DNA from: Jejuia algarum
GTDB lineage: Bacteria; Bacteroidota; Bacteroidia; Flavobacteriales; Flavobacteriaceae
DNA: 64,000 nt
Assembly: GCA_947495775.1 (NCBI GenBank)
Contig: CANMAQ010000003.1
Span: 235,747-299,746 of the forward strand
Direction: 5' to 3'
The position numbers were made by a program, and so were the translations under genes. Below the pieces are notes generated by a model, which was given only the letters and a program-made list of their open reading frames with translations, was not told the origin of the DNA and ran no database searches. Positions 45,830 through 54,695 of the stretch are shown one piece after another (positions within the stretch are counted from its first letter, which is position 1; the number at the start of each line of letters is the position of its first letter).

Positions 45830-46798
45830 CTATTCTATGCTGTTCCATAGATTTCTAACAAAATCCAAATCCTTTTTTATACGCCTTAAGACTTCCTTTT
45901 TCGCTATTTTTATAGTGCTATGGCCTTTTTCTGCCCCACCTAAATCATGTTCTGCATGCAAAGAAACCGGAACGTTAATGTTGTAGGCCTTAAGTAAAGA
46001 GAAATAACGTTTAAAATTTACCATACCCTCACCCATGGGAACATTAACAGGTTTCCATATGCCATTTACGAGCCCCCATTTTACATCTTTAAGTACTATA
46101 GCATTGATATAGGGTGCTATGCGTTTTAAGCCAAGTTCCCAACTGCCATTGGCTTCTACCGTGGCATGTCTTATATCGTAGTGGCAGCCCATAAATTGGC
46201 CTTTGGTAGCTTCTAAAATAGGAACTAAGTCCCAAACGGCCGAACCCACATACTTACCAGCATGGTTTTGATAGCCCCCAATAAGCCCGACAGATGCATT
46301 TAAAGCTTCTAAAGCTTTAGCTTGTGCTGCAAACAGAGCCTGACTTTCAGAAATAGATTTGCGCTCTGGGTATTTTAACCAATTGGTTCTGTAATGGGTA
46401 AACCCCAGACGACTTGCGGTTTGTAACACCATTTGGTGTTCTGTTTGCTGTGCATCCCAAATGTTTGTCGTCATCATTTTTGGACTAAGCCCTTGTGCTG
46501 TCATGGCTGCAACCGCTTTTGGTAAATCTTCAATGGCATTTTCGGGCAGTACATGGCCTTTAGGGCGTACTGTAAGGTCTAAACCATTAAAACCCATACT
46601 GGCCGCAGCTGCCGACATCTCCTCATAATTTAAAAACTGTAAGTGTTTTGAAAACAAATGCACTTCCAAAGCTTTAGACTTTGAAGAGACCTCTGGCGCA
46701 ATCCCATTTTGAAACGATAGTAGCGGCGTAGCTGCTATACCCATTGCTGTGAGTTTTGTAAATGCTCTTCTAGAGTAGGTATTGGGGTATTTTGCCAT
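45830..46798 (-). CDS. Sugar phosphate isomerase/epimerase (xylose-isomerase-like TIM barrel), exported
   Basis: A 322-residue protein with a Tat-like N-terminus (MAKYPNTYSRRAFTKLTAMGIAATPLLSF: twin Arg at 10-11) and then an AP endonuclease 2 / xylose-isomerase-like TIM barrel. The family is visible in EVHLFSKHLQFLNYEEMSAAAASMGFNGLDLTV, VGLIGGYQNHAGKY, MGCHYDIRHATVE and VSLHAEHDLGG, with His/Glu/Asp metal ligands. Such secreted enzymes are widespread in Bacteroidetes and often sit near GFO/IDH/MocA genes, as here. Substrate unknown. Confidence 0.83.
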   Translation of the reverse strand: MAKYPNTYSRRAFTKLTAMGIAATPLLSFQNGIAPEVSSKSKALEVHLFSKHLQFLNYEEMSAAAASMGFNGLDLTVRPKGHVLPENAIEDLPKAVAAMTAQGLSPKMMTTNIWDAQQTEHQMVLQTASRLGFTHYRTNWLKYPERKSISESQALFAAQAKALEALNASVGLIGGYQNHAGKYVGSAVWDLVPILEATKGQFMGCHYDIRHATVEANGSWELGLKRIAPYINAIVLKDVKWGLVNGIWKPVNVPMGEGMVNFKRYFSLLKAYNINVPVSLHAEHDLGGAEKGHSTIKIAKKEVLRRIKKDLDFVRNLWNSIE

Positions 46799-46921
46799 GT
46801 TAGAGGGGGTGTTTTTAATTAAATTAAAGATAGGTATATGACTTTAAATTCTATCGTTTATATCAAGATTTGGTCTAGACCAACAGGATACACCTTAATC
46901 TGCTTTCCTACTTTTATATCT

Positions 46922-47347
46922 TCAAATTTTTTCTACAAAATTACTATCCAACATTTGAAGAAGAATCTCAGAATGATAGCTTTCTTTTAGTTCAGTCACT
47001 ATTGGTTTTAAATAATCGAAAATCAATTGATTGAAAGCTTCATCTCCAAAATCCGGATCATGAGTGTGTATTGAACCGTTTAATTTAAATTCTGGATTAT
47101 CGTTTGTATATTCATTTTTCCATTCTGGTATTTCCATAAAATCAAATTCCACAAATTCAAAGTCGAGGCAGTTGTTTTTTGTTTCATCAAGTTTTTTAGT
47201 TGCATTAAAATGCATCGAGATCCAACCCGACCAAGGACAACAATAAACACCAATTGAACTAGGAGTATTGTTTTCCGATTGAAACTTAAGAATTGAAGCA
47301 TTTAAAAACGCCTTTATTTTTCCTGTAGTATTATCTAAATTAGTCAT
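46922..47347 (-). CDS. Small cytoplasmic protein of unknown function
   Basis: A 141-residue acidic protein with no signal or membrane segment. It has a Trp-rich start (VYCCPWSGWISMHFN) and a C-terminal helical part (FNQLIFDYLKPIVTELKESYHSEILLQML). The makeup is similar to DUF4303-like proteins and to polymorphic-toxin immunity proteins, but I cannot place it firmly, and no toxin gene is next to it. It is a solitary gene. Confidence 0.6.
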   Translation of the reverse strand: MTNLDNTTGKIKAFLNASILKFQSENNTPSSIGVYCCPWSGWISMHFNATKKLDETKNNCLDFEFVEFDFMEIPEWKNEYTNDNPEFKLNGSIHTHDPDFGDEAFNQLIFDYLKPIVTELKESYHSEILLQMLDSNFVEKI

Positions 47348-47472
47348 TTTTTTGTTTAGTCTTCAGTTTTACCAAAGTTAAGTACCGCTACAATGGATAC
47401 AATTAATGTCTTTTAAACCCTAAATATAAGGTTGATTTTATAAATTATTGGGTGTGTTTAAATAGAGGCCTT

Positions 47473-47919
47473 TTAATTTATATAGCTCATCAAATATTTA
47501 AATTCTGTTTTTGATAGTTTGAAATTATGGTCAAATGCATACTTATACGTTGCGTTTAAAGTTTTGGTGTATCTGTCATTTATTGTATTTAGAGAATCTT
47601 CTTTGGTAATAAAATCAAAAACATAGTCATTATATGGAAATTCTCGTTTTTTTTCAATTCTGCGCAATGCTGGCCCAATCATCTTTTTGTCTAATTTGTG
47701 ACAAGCAGCACAATTTGTATTAAATAATTTTTTGCCTTTAATAGCATTTTCGGACACGTTTATGCAAGGAGAAACAGTTCCGCAAAAATTCTGCGGTATT
47801 TCATTCGCACAATCTGTATGCTTAGGTTTATTAAAATTATAGAGAAGAGAAGTAATTCCGATTGTTAAAAGTAGAAATCCACTTGAGATCATTAAAATCC
47901 AATGTATTAATTTTTTCAT
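47473..47919 (-). CDS. Single-haem cytochrome c
   Basis: A 148-residue exported or membrane-anchored protein: hydrophobic N-terminus (WILMISSGFLLLTIGITSLLYNF, about 6-28) and a haem-binding CAACH (about residue 75, in KLFNTNCAACHKLDKKMIGPAL). The second ligand Met is probably M81, in KMIGPAL, as in the small cytochromes of the c551/c5 type. A conserved pattern of Cys-Cys-His with a following IGPAL phrase is typical of the flavobacterial class. Electron partner unknown. Confidence 0.82.
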   Translation of the reverse strand: MKKLIHWILMISSGFLLLTIGITSLLYNFNKPKHTDCANEIPQNFCGTVSPCINVSENAIKGKKLFNTNCAACHKLDKKMIGPALRRIEKKREFPYNDYVFDFITKEDSLNTINDRYTKTLNATYKYAFDHNFKLSKTEFKYLMSYIN

Positions 47920-48270
47920 AGATTTTCTTTAAGTATACCTATTTCGTAAATAGATACTACAAATCTAATAGATTTTCAATAGTCTAAAATGGTAATAACC
48001 GATTACAAGAAAAATTATTTTATGCGCCAAAAGATTTTCAGGCATTAGACACACAATTCTCCATATCAGCTTAAAAAAATTAGTGGTATTAGTAGGGTGA
48101 AATGCTAGAGATAGCTGTAACTTTAGAAAAAAAGTAACACTTAAATAAGTGAGACCAACAGGAGCTAAATTTAAGAAAAGATTTAAAATACCACTTAAAT
48201 ACCTTAAAATAAAATAATTAAGACTGTTTTTCTTAGAGAAAATAGCAGCTACTTTTAAAATAAACATCAA
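47920..48270. other. Intergenic region before the NAD operon
   Basis: AT-rich non-coding DNA. A minus-strand frame at 47965-48303 (TTG start, hydrophobic low-complexity product) runs into the operator and is not called. Nothing else is recognised. Confidence 0.5.
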
Positions 48271-48344
48271 TTTGCGTAAAATAAACACAAATATATTTGT
48301 CAATTACATTAATGTGATTTATATTTGTGTAATAATTACGCAAA
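48271..48344. promoter_or_regulatory. Promoter with nested palindromes upstream of the NAMPT operon
   Basis: Outer arms TTTGCGTAA (48271-48279) and TTACGCAAA (48336-48344) are a perfect 9-bp inverted repeat. Inside are CACAAATAT/ATATTTGTG (48286-48294/48321-48329) and ACAAATATATTTGT (48287-48300). AAAATAAACA is repeated at 48257, 48278 and 48342. A promoter, TTTG (48296-48299)-N20-TATATTTG (48320-48327), sits between the outer arms, with a leader of about 24 nt. It looks like a repressor-controlled operon of NrtR/NiaR-like logic; the regulator is not in the window. Confidence 0.7.
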
Positions 48345-48357
48345 ATAAACATCTATT

Positions 48358-49812
48358 ATGAACGGATTACTATTAACAGACGGTTACAAAACAGGACATC
48401 ACCAACAATATCCTAAGGGCACAGAGGAAGTATATTCTAACTGGACACCAAGGAGCAATAAATATGCACCTAAAGGTTGTGATAAAGTGGTTTCTTTTGG
48501 ACAGCAATATGTATTTCAATGGTTGCATGATTATTTTAATGCGAATTTCTTTTCTAAACCAAAAGAAGAGGTGTGTAACGAAATTAAAGAGGAACTATCA
48601 CTGTATTTAGGGACAGCTTATGATGTGACACATTATGAAAAGTTACACGATTTGCAATACCTTCCTATAAAAGTAAAAGCATTACCAGAAGGGGTAGAAG
48701 TGCCAGTTCGAGTGCCAATGGTAACGGTTGTAAATACAGATGCGGCATTTTATTGGATTACCAATTTTTTAGAAACAATTCTGTCTACGATGTTGTGGCA
48801 GCCTATGACGTCTGCATCAATTGCGCTTAGGTACAAGAGAATATTTAAACATTGGGCCTTATTAACAGATAAAGACAATGTGGCCTTTATTGATTTTCAA
48901 GGGCATGATTTCTCTATGAGAGGTATGGGAGGCTTACAAAGTGCGGTGTCTTCTGGAATGGGCCATGGGGCTGTCTTTTTAGGATCGGATACATTACCTG
49001 TTATTAGTAATTTTCGCAAGTATTACAATGCTAAAGGTTTTGTAGTTGGTTCTGTAAATGCGACCGAACACTCGGTAATGTGTGCTGGGACAAAGGATGA
49101 TGAAATGGGCACCTTTAGGCATTTAATGGATACCTACCCAACAGGCATACTATCTGTAGTAAGCGATACTTGGGATTTATGGAAAGTCCTAACAGACTAT
49201 TTACCCCAATTAAAAGAAGAGGTATTAGCCAGAGATGGCAAATTGGTGATTAGACCCGATAGTGGCGACCCTGTGGCTATTATTTGTGGAGAAAGCAGAA
49301 CGCTAGGAGGGACGTTACCTAAAGATAAAGGGGTTGTTGAGTTGCTTTGGGATATTTTTGGAGGTACTGTAAATGCACAAGGATTTAAGGTTTTAGATCC
49401 GCATATTGGTGCCATCTACGGCGATAGCATTACAACAGAGCGGGCCGAAAATATCTGTCAGCGTTTACACGATAAAGGTTTTGCAAGTACCAATGTGGTT
49501 TTAGGGATAGGATCATTTACCTATCAATTTAACACCAGAGACACCTTTGGATTCGCGATGAAAGCAACCTCTGTAGTGGTTAACGGAGAACGACGCGAAA
49601 TTTTTAAAGACCCTATTACAGACGACGGCGTTAAAAAATCGGCTAAGGGATTGGTAAAGGTTGAGAAAGTTGATAATACCTATGTTTTGGTAGATCAAGT
49701 AACGCCTACACAAGAAAATGAAGGTGAATTGCAGGTAATTTACGAAAACGGGAAGTTTTTAAACCGAGTAGATCTAGAGGTTATTAGGGCTAGAATTAAT
49801 GAAACGCTATAA
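48358..49812 (+). CDS. nadV: Nicotinamide phosphoribosyltransferase (NAMPT/NadV)
   Basis: A 484-residue NAMPT. The N-terminal LLLTDGYKTGHHQQYP is the classical opening (D7, H13). Active-site and PRPP motifs include DFQGHDFSMRGMGG (about 180-193), with the substrate-binding loop, and VIRPDSGDP (about 298-306), with Asp and Gly contacts. FGGTVNAQGFKVLDPHIGAIYGDSI holds the phosphate site. It joins nicotinamide and PRPP to NMN in one-step NAD salvage. It is the first gene of an operon with the ADP-ribosylglycohydrolase (12 bp), PRPP synthetase-like and deoxyribosyltransferase-like genes. Confidence 0.94.
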   Translation: MNGLLLTDGYKTGHHQQYPKGTEEVYSNWTPRSNKYAPKGCDKVVSFGQQYVFQWLHDYFNANFFSKPKEEVCNEIKEELSLYLGTAYDVTHYEKLHDLQYLPIKVKALPEGVEVPVRVPMVTVVNTDAAFYWITNFLETILSTMLWQPMTSASIALRYKRIFKHWALLTDKDNVAFIDFQGHDFSMRGMGGLQSAVSSGMGHGAVFLGSDTLPVISNFRKYYNAKGFVVGSVNATEHSVMCAGTKDDEMGTFRHLMDTYPTGILSVVSDTWDLWKVLTDYLPQLKEEVLARDGKLVIRPDSGDPVAIICGESRTLGGTLPKDKGVVELLWDIFGGTVNAQGFKVLDPHIGAIYGDSITTERAENICQRLHDKGFASTNVVLGIGSFTYQFNTRDTFGFAMKATSVVVNGERREIFKDPITDDGVKKSAKGLVKVEKVDNTYVLVDQVTPTQENEGELQVIYENGKFLNRVDLEVIRARINETL

Positions 49813-49824
49813 TACATTACAGCA

Positions 49825-50862
49825 ATGATAAGAGATATCCTTTTAGGGACTGCTATAGGTGATGCATTTGGTGCAGGTGTGGAATTTCAAGACAGAACTT
49901 GGATACGGGAAAATGTTGACTTTTCTACCCTTGTAAATGTAAGAAATCAAATAAAAGTTCCATCAGATAAAAAACAAATTTTTATTAAGAATTATTCAGC
50001 ATGGGATTATACTGATGATACCGAAATGACTATAGGAATAATTAATGCCTTATTGTCAAAAGAAATATTTTCAGAAGATCTGTTAGTACGAAAGTGGAAA
50101 GAAGAGTACGAAGATGGTAAACAGAGAAAGGGATATGGTAGAAACGGCCATGGTTCAATGTCTTGGTATTTTTCTGGACAAAAAACAATAGAAGAGGTAA
50201 GAGATTTTCAGCGCCATAGACCTAATCCAGGAAACGCTCCTGCCATGAGATCTGTTTTTTTAGGATTGTTAAAAGAAGATTTAATTAACAATTATGCTGC
50301 TGTAAATGCAAATGCTACACATCCTAATATAAATGCAATTTTATCAAGTCAGTGTATTGCAAGAGCATCAGAGTATGTGCTTAAGAAAAAAGGAGAACGT
50401 TCTAAAATAATAGGATATTGTATAAATAACGTGACGTTAAATGATGAATATAAATCTTACTTGAAGGCAGTTGATCAAATTGGATTTTATAATGAACTAA
50501 CTGAGGTTGACTTTACCGTATTATGTGGTAAGCAACCTATTGAAGCACCTTATTTCTTGTCAGGGATAAAAGGATTACCTTCAGATTCTAAATTCACAAC
50601 GGGAGCTGTTTTATATATTCTTAAAGTGGCAAATAGTCCTTTCGATGCTTTAAAAAAATCTGTGCTTTTAGGAGGAGATGTGGATTCAATCGCTTCGATT
50701 ACAACAGGTATTATGGCTGGGTATTTTGGTTTAGAGGATATTCCTAATTTTATGATTCAGAATGTTGAAAATAGAATTTACTTAGAAAATATTGCTGAAA
50801 ATTTCAAACAAAATAAAAGTCCAAAAAGATTCAATTATGACATACACTATAAAACAATTTAA
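49825..50862 (+). CDS. ADP-ribosylglycohydrolase (DraG/ARH family)
   Basis: A 345-residue ARH-type hydrolase. LLGTAIGDAFGAGVEF at the start, WDYTDDTEMTIGI (about 66-78) with the Asp-Asp-Thr magnesium site, and GGDVDSIASITTGIMAGYFG (about 288-307) with the second site are a complete match to DraG/ARH. It removes ADP-ribose from arginine or other acceptors in proteins or RNA, or hydrolyses related compounds. It is placed between NAMPT and the PRPP synthetase-like gene (the end overlaps the next start by 26 bp). This suggests recycling of ADP-ribose during NAD turnover (inference). Confidence 0.9.
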   Translation: MIRDILLGTAIGDAFGAGVEFQDRTWIRENVDFSTLVNVRNQIKVPSDKKQIFIKNYSAWDYTDDTEMTIGIINALLSKEIFSEDLLVRKWKEEYEDGKQRKGYGRNGHGSMSWYFSGQKTIEEVRDFQRHRPNPGNAPAMRSVFLGLLKEDLINNYAAVNANATHPNINAILSSQCIARASEYVLKKKGERSKIIGYCINNVTLNDEYKSYLKAVDQIGFYNELTEVDFTVLCGKQPIEAPYFLSGIKGLPSDSKFTTGAVLYILKVANSPFDALKKSVLLGGDVDSIASITTGIMAGYFGLEDIPNFMIQNVENRIYLENIAENFKQNKSPKRFNYDIHYKTI

Positions 50863-51595
50863 AGACGGCCAAGTCACTGCTGAAATTAAAGATAAGGGTG
50901 ATTTAGAGGTTAAAATTAGAGGCAACAGTTATGAAGATCTATTTCGTGCGGCAGCGGTAAAAGAAGCTTGGGATGCAGAAACGGCAACAGAAAAACATCG
51001 TGTTTCTACATTAACGCTATGCTGTTTAATTGGGCAGCGTTCAGACAGACGTTTTCATCCTGGAACGTCTTTTGATCTTAAAGTCATTGCTAATTTTATT
51101 AATACCATGAAATTTGATAAAGTCTTTGTGCTACACCCACATAGTCCCATTACATTAGCGCTTATTGATAATTCAGAAAACATATCGCATTTCGAATTTG
51201 TAGAAAAAGCATTTAACGCTATTGGACACCCTGTATTGGTAAGTCCAGATGCTGGAGCCTACAAAACGACGCATGAAATTGCAGAACAACTAAATGCAGA
51301 TTTAGTGCCTTCCAATAAGGTAAGAGTAAATGGTGTTCCAGAGATAAGCATACAAGGCGATGTAAAAGGAAAACCTTGTTTAATTGTAGATGATTTGGCC
51401 GATGGTGGCCGCACGTTTAAATTTTTAGCAGCGGCTTTAAAATCTCAAGGGGCAACCAAGGTGTTTTTATATGTAACGCATGGACAGTTTAATTATGGTT
51501 TTGACGAATTAAAAGAAAGTATAGACCACATATACTGTACAAATAGTTTTAAAGCTATTAATGATGATTTTGTAACGCAATATTCTGTAGTATAA
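50837..51595 (+). CDS. prs: Ribose-phosphate pyrophosphokinase-like / phosphoribosyltransferase protein
   Basis: A 252-residue protein of the PRPP synthetase fold, shorter than usual Prs (about 310-320). It contains IGQRSDRRFHPGTSFDLKVIANFINTMKFDKVFVLHPHSP and the 13-residue PRPP/ribose-5-P loop CLIVDDLADGGRTF (about 185-198). The extended frame opens at 50792, but ATG 50837 (MTYTIKQFKDG) is the sensible start, as it begins the fold. It overlaps the previous gene by 26 bp. It probably supplies PRPP for NAMPT, a well-known NAD-module gene pair (nadV-prs). Full activity with a shortened N-terminus is unproven. Confidence 0.84.
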   Translation: MTYTIKQFKDGQVTAEIKDKGDLEVKIRGNSYEDLFRAAAVKEAWDAETATEKHRVSTLTLCCLIGQRSDRRFHPGTSFDLKVIANFINTMKFDKVFVLHPHSPITLALIDNSENISHFEFVEKAFNAIGHPVLVSPDAGAYKTTHEIAEQLNADLVPSNKVRVNGVPEISIQGDVKGKPCLIVDDLADGGRTFKFLAAALKSQGATKVFLYVTHGQFNYGFDELKESIDHIYCTNSFKAINDDFVTQYSVV

Positions 51596-51597
51596 AA

Positions 51598-52056
51598 ATG
51601 AAAGAAATTAAAGCGCCTGATAAGATTGTTAAAGATGCTAATCTTAGTATTTTTCTGGCTGGTAGTATCGAGATGGGGAGAGCCGAAAATTGGCAACATA
51701 AAGTAACAACACATTTTAACGATAGAGAGGTCACTTTTTTCAATCCAAGACGAAGTGATTGGGATTCAACTTGGAAGCAAGATATCAGTAATCCTAAATT
51801 TAAAGAACAGGTAGAATGGGAATTAGATGCTTTAGAATTGGCAGATAGTATTGTAATGTATTTTGAGCCAACAACGAAATCTCCAATTTCATTGTTAGAG
51901 CTTGGATTATTTGCAAGCAGTAAACGATTAATTGTTTGTTGCCCCCATGGGTTTTGGAGAAAAGGCAATGTAGATATTGTTTGTAAAAGATATCAAATTA
52001 AACAGGTAAAAGATTTAGATGCTTTAATTGCACAAATAGAACTAAAATTAGAATAA
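51598..52056 (+). CDS. Nucleoside 2-deoxyribosyltransferase-like protein
   Basis: A 152-residue protein of the nucleoside 2-deoxyribosyltransferase-like family. IFLAGSIEMGRAENWQ (about 15-30), the catalytic-type region VTFFNPRRSDWDSTWKQD (about 42-59) and the Glu-containing EQVEWELDALELADSIVMYF (about 66-86) are the expected elements; SPISLLELGLFA (about 92-103) follows. This group includes deoxyribosyltransferases and related NAD/nucleotide glycosidases. It starts 2 bp after the Prs-like stop, so it is the last gene of the NAD operon. Substrate unknown; it may act on a nucleotide glycoside bond of an NAD derivative. Confidence 0.82.
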   Translation: MKEIKAPDKIVKDANLSIFLAGSIEMGRAENWQHKVTTHFNDREVTFFNPRRSDWDSTWKQDISNPKFKEQVEWELDALELADSIVMYFEPTTKSPISLLELGLFASSKRLIVCCPHGFWRKGNVDIVCKRYQIKQVKDLDALIAQIELKLE

Positions 52057-52407
52057 AAGTTTTTACCTGTTAGGATTATATGGATAAGGCTAGTAGTCGC
52101 AGTACTTGTACAGGAGCGTTACGGCAACAGATCTCTGTACATTTCAAATAAAAGAATAATTTTAGAATAGCATCATCTTAAGGGATGATGCTATCGCTTT
52201 ATGTAAAAGTTCTGTACGACCATTATTAGATGGTTTAAAGTGAAGCACCCATTGATTTTTCGCATACTTTTCCTAATCTTAAAATCATCAGCTTGAAAAA
52301 CGAAGCAGCAGTAGCTAAGGATAGTACTAGTTATAAATTTAACGCAACCAAGTTGCATTAATAAATATTAATCCTATATTTACAATTAATTGTATTAGTG
52401 TCCACTT
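52057..52407. other. Intergenic region, 351 bp, with terminator hairpin
   Basis: Contains a hairpin (52167-52194). No ORF of note. A TATATTTA stretch near 52375 after TTG may be the promoter of the next gene. Confidence 0.5.
52167..52194 (+). terminator. Hairpin after the NAD operon
   Basis: Perfect 11-bp stem ATAGCATCATC / GATGATGCTAT with loop TTAAGG. It is followed by CGCTTTATG, so the T tract is weak and this may be a processing or stability hairpin rather than a standard terminator. Confidence 0.6.
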
Positions 52408-52716
52408 ATGAAGAAAATTATAGCAATAACAGTAGTAGTGCTAACGGTACTATCTTGTAATCGAATAGCAAAAGAAGAACGTGTATTGGTAAAAAAGGCA
52501 GACGATGCTGTTCTAAAAATAGCAACTCCTAAAGCTAAATGCCTTAAGTGTCAAAAGATTATAGAAACGGGATTAGAAACTATAAATGGCGTCCACCAGT
52601 CCATTTTAGACTTGAATGAAAAACACGTATCTATAGTCTACAATCCTAACCATACCAGTCCTGAAGCACTTAGTGCTGCTGTAGCAGAATTAACCACGAA
52701 AACACCTTGCAAATAA
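52408..52716 (+). CDS. HMA-domain lipoprotein (metal binding)
   Basis: A 102-residue lipoprotein (lipobox TVLSCNR, Cys about 17). A heavy-metal-associated ferredoxin-like fold follows, with the metal site KCLKCQK (CxxC, about residues 46-49) and the typical beta-alpha-beta ending SIVYNPNHTSPEALSAAVAELTTKTPC. Known role of the fold: binds Cu(I), Zn or Hg and passes it on. It lies upstream of the ABC transporter genes (148 bp gap), which suggests metal homeostasis in the envelope. Confidence 0.8.
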   Translation: MKKIIAITVVVLTVLSCNRIAKEERVLVKKADDAVLKIATPKAKCLKCQKIIETGLETINGVHQSILDLNEKHVSIVYNPNHTSPEALSAAVAELTTKTPCK

Positions 52717-52863
52717 CAATGTTGTTACTATTATAAAAACGTAGTAGTGATGGTACTGATCGATTAGTATGCGGTACTTCAAAATAACCGCTTCATTATA
52801 ATGTGTTTAAGAAGTAATACAATGTTCTCTATAATATTAAAGGAAAAATTAGTGTCTTTATAA

Positions 52864-53493
52864 ATGATACAAACAGATAATCTTACGTTTCGCTATAAAA
52901 AGAGCAAGGCGCTTTTTAGATTTCCTAAGATCACCTTAGCACGACATGAAAATTTGCTTATCTTAGGTACATCTGGTATTGGAAAAACAACGCTTTTACA
53001 CCTTCTCGCAGGGTTGTTAACCCCAATTTCTGGGAAAATACAAATAGGAGGTACAGACATTAGCACCTTATCTCAAAAACAATTAGATGCCTTTCGAGGG
53101 GCACATATCGGACTCGTTTTTCAAAAAAAACATGCCATTTCCTCCTTAACGGTGTTTGAAAATTTACAGACACGTCTTTATTTTAGCAATACCTCTGTAA
53201 ACAATGAGAAAATTGAAACTTTATTAAAAGATTTAGATTTATACCAACTACAGAAAGCTAAAGTACGTACCCTTAGTGAGGGGCAATTACAGCGCTTGGG
53301 TATTGCTCTAGCTGTAGTGCATAATCCACAAGTTATTTTAGCCGACGAGCCTACTTCTAGTTTAGATGATGCCAACTGTAAAAATGCTATTGCATTGCTA
53401 AAACAACAAGCAGCGCGAACCAATGCACATTTAATTGTTATTACGCATGACCATAGAATTAAAACGGACTTCGAAAAGACTATAGTATTATGA
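52864..53493 (+). CDS. ABC transporter ATP-binding protein (LolD/MacB-like)
   Basis: A 209-residue ATPase with Walker A GTSGIGKTT (about 35-43), Q-loop VFQKKH (about 89-94), signature LSEGQLQR (about 139-146), Walker B VILADEPTSS (about 158-167) and H-loop VITHDHR (about 194-200). The signature has E instead of G (LSEGQ for LSGGQ). The type is that of MacB/LolD, working with an FtsX-fold permease. It overlaps the permease by 4 bp. It powers mechanotransmission or lipoprotein/metal export, not classical import. Confidence 0.9.
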   Translation: MIQTDNLTFRYKKSKALFRFPKITLARHENLLILGTSGIGKTTLLHLLAGLLTPISGKIQIGGTDISTLSQKQLDAFRGAHIGLVFQKKHAISSLTVFENLQTRLYFSNTSVNNEKIETLLKDLDLYQLQKAKVRTLSEGQLQRLGIALAVVHNPQVILADEPTSSLDDANCKNAIALLKQQAARTNAHLIVITHDHRIKTDFEKTIVL

Positions 53494-54695
53494 CGCTTTG
53501 GAATTTAAGTTTACAAAACCTAAAGTCGAAACCTTTATACAGTTTTTTAAGTGTTTTTACTTTAGCCTTAGGTATTGCTTTGTTACTGGGCATGCAACAG
53601 TTAAAACAGACTTTTAAACATCATGTCGCCCCCAATTTGGGAGCTATAGACGTGGTGGTTGGTGCTAAAGGCAGTCCTTTACAGTTGGTTTTGGCCTCTG
53701 TATTGCATGTAGACCATCCAACAGGTAATATAGCATACGTCACTGCTCAAAAAATAGCCAAAAACCCTATGGTAAAGTCGGCCGTACCTCTGTCTTATGG
53801 CGATAATTATAAGGGGTTTAGAATTGTAGGGACTACAGCACCGTTTTTAACACTTTACCAAGCCGAATTCAATAAAGGACGTAAGGTGGAAAAGGCTATG
53901 GAAGTTGTTTTGGGCGCTACCGTAGCACAGCAGTTACAGCTTAGACTAGGGGATCGTATATTAAGTGCTCACGGATTACTAGAGAATAGTATTGATGTAC
54001 ATGCCGATGCATTTACTGTAGTAGGTATTTTAAAGCCGACACAGAAAGTGATAGACCGCTTAATCATTTGTAATTTACAAAGTGTATGGGAGGTGCATAA
54101 ACACGAGAATAGAGCGGCACATGCTTCGCATGACCACGGGGCTGCGGAAAAAGAAATAACCGCGTTATTAGTGACTTTTAAAAGCCCGAGAGCTTTACTA
54201 AGCTTACCTCCAAAATTGAATAAAATGCCTTATATACAAGCCGCATTGCCAAAGTATGAATTGGACAAACTCTATGAAACTATGGGAATTGGATTTAAAG
54301 CCATAACAGGTCTGGCGTATTTAATCTTCTTTATATCGGGACTTATTCTTTTTACCAACTTATATAAAATGGTTAAAGAACGTACTTTCGATGTGGCCAT
54401 TTTACGTACCTACGGTGCTAGTCATACACAACTTATACGCATTGTAGCGCAAGAAGGTCTTGCTATAGGAATTGTGTCTTTTATAAGTGCATATGCCCTC
54501 ATAACAGGAGGCTTAGGTGCTCTCATTACACGTATACACAATACAACACATATGTACACACTGCAAAGCTTATCGTTGCAAGAGCTTTTAGAGACAGGGA
54601 TTTCGGTTTTTATACTAATTATAGCCTCTGTTTTGTTGGCTATATATCCCATTCTAAAAATGGACATTTCAACAATTTTAAGTCATGATACATAA
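53490..54695 (+). CDS. FtsX/MacB-like ABC permease
   Basis: A 401-residue permease: first helix LYSFLSVFTLALGIALLLGMQQ (about 14-36), a periplasmic MacB-like domain (about 40-265) and three C-terminal helices (about 277-390). The periplasmic region has a His-rich stretch HKHENRAAHASHDHGAAEKE (about 205-224), which may bind metal. It overlaps the ATPase gene by 4 bp and the following gene by 11 bp. With the HMA lipoprotein upstream, a metal-linked export or lipoprotein-release complex is plausible (inference). Confidence 0.86.
   Translation: MTLWNLSLQNLKSKPLYSFLSVFTLALGIALLLGMQQLKQTFKHHVAPNLGAIDVVVGAKGSPLQLVLASVLHVDHPTGNIAYVTAQKIAKNPMVKSAVPLSYGDNYKGFRIVGTTAPFLTLYQAEFNKGRKVEKAMEVVLGATVAQQLQLRLGDRILSAHGLLENSIDVHADAFTVVGILKPTQKVIDRLIICNLQSVWEVHKHENRAAHASHDHGAAEKEITALLVTFKSPRALLSLPPKLNKMPYIQAALPKYELDKLYETMGIGFKAITGLAYLIFFISGLILFTNLYKMVKERTFDVAILRTYGASHTQLIRIVAQEGLAIGIVSFISAYALITGGLGALITRIHNTTHMYTLQSLSLQELLETGISVFILIIASVLLAIYPILKMDISTILSHDT

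Noticed and set aside
47965..48303. 112-codon minus-strand frame before the NAMPT gene
   Set aside because: TTG start inside the operator; hydrophobic low-complexity product without family.
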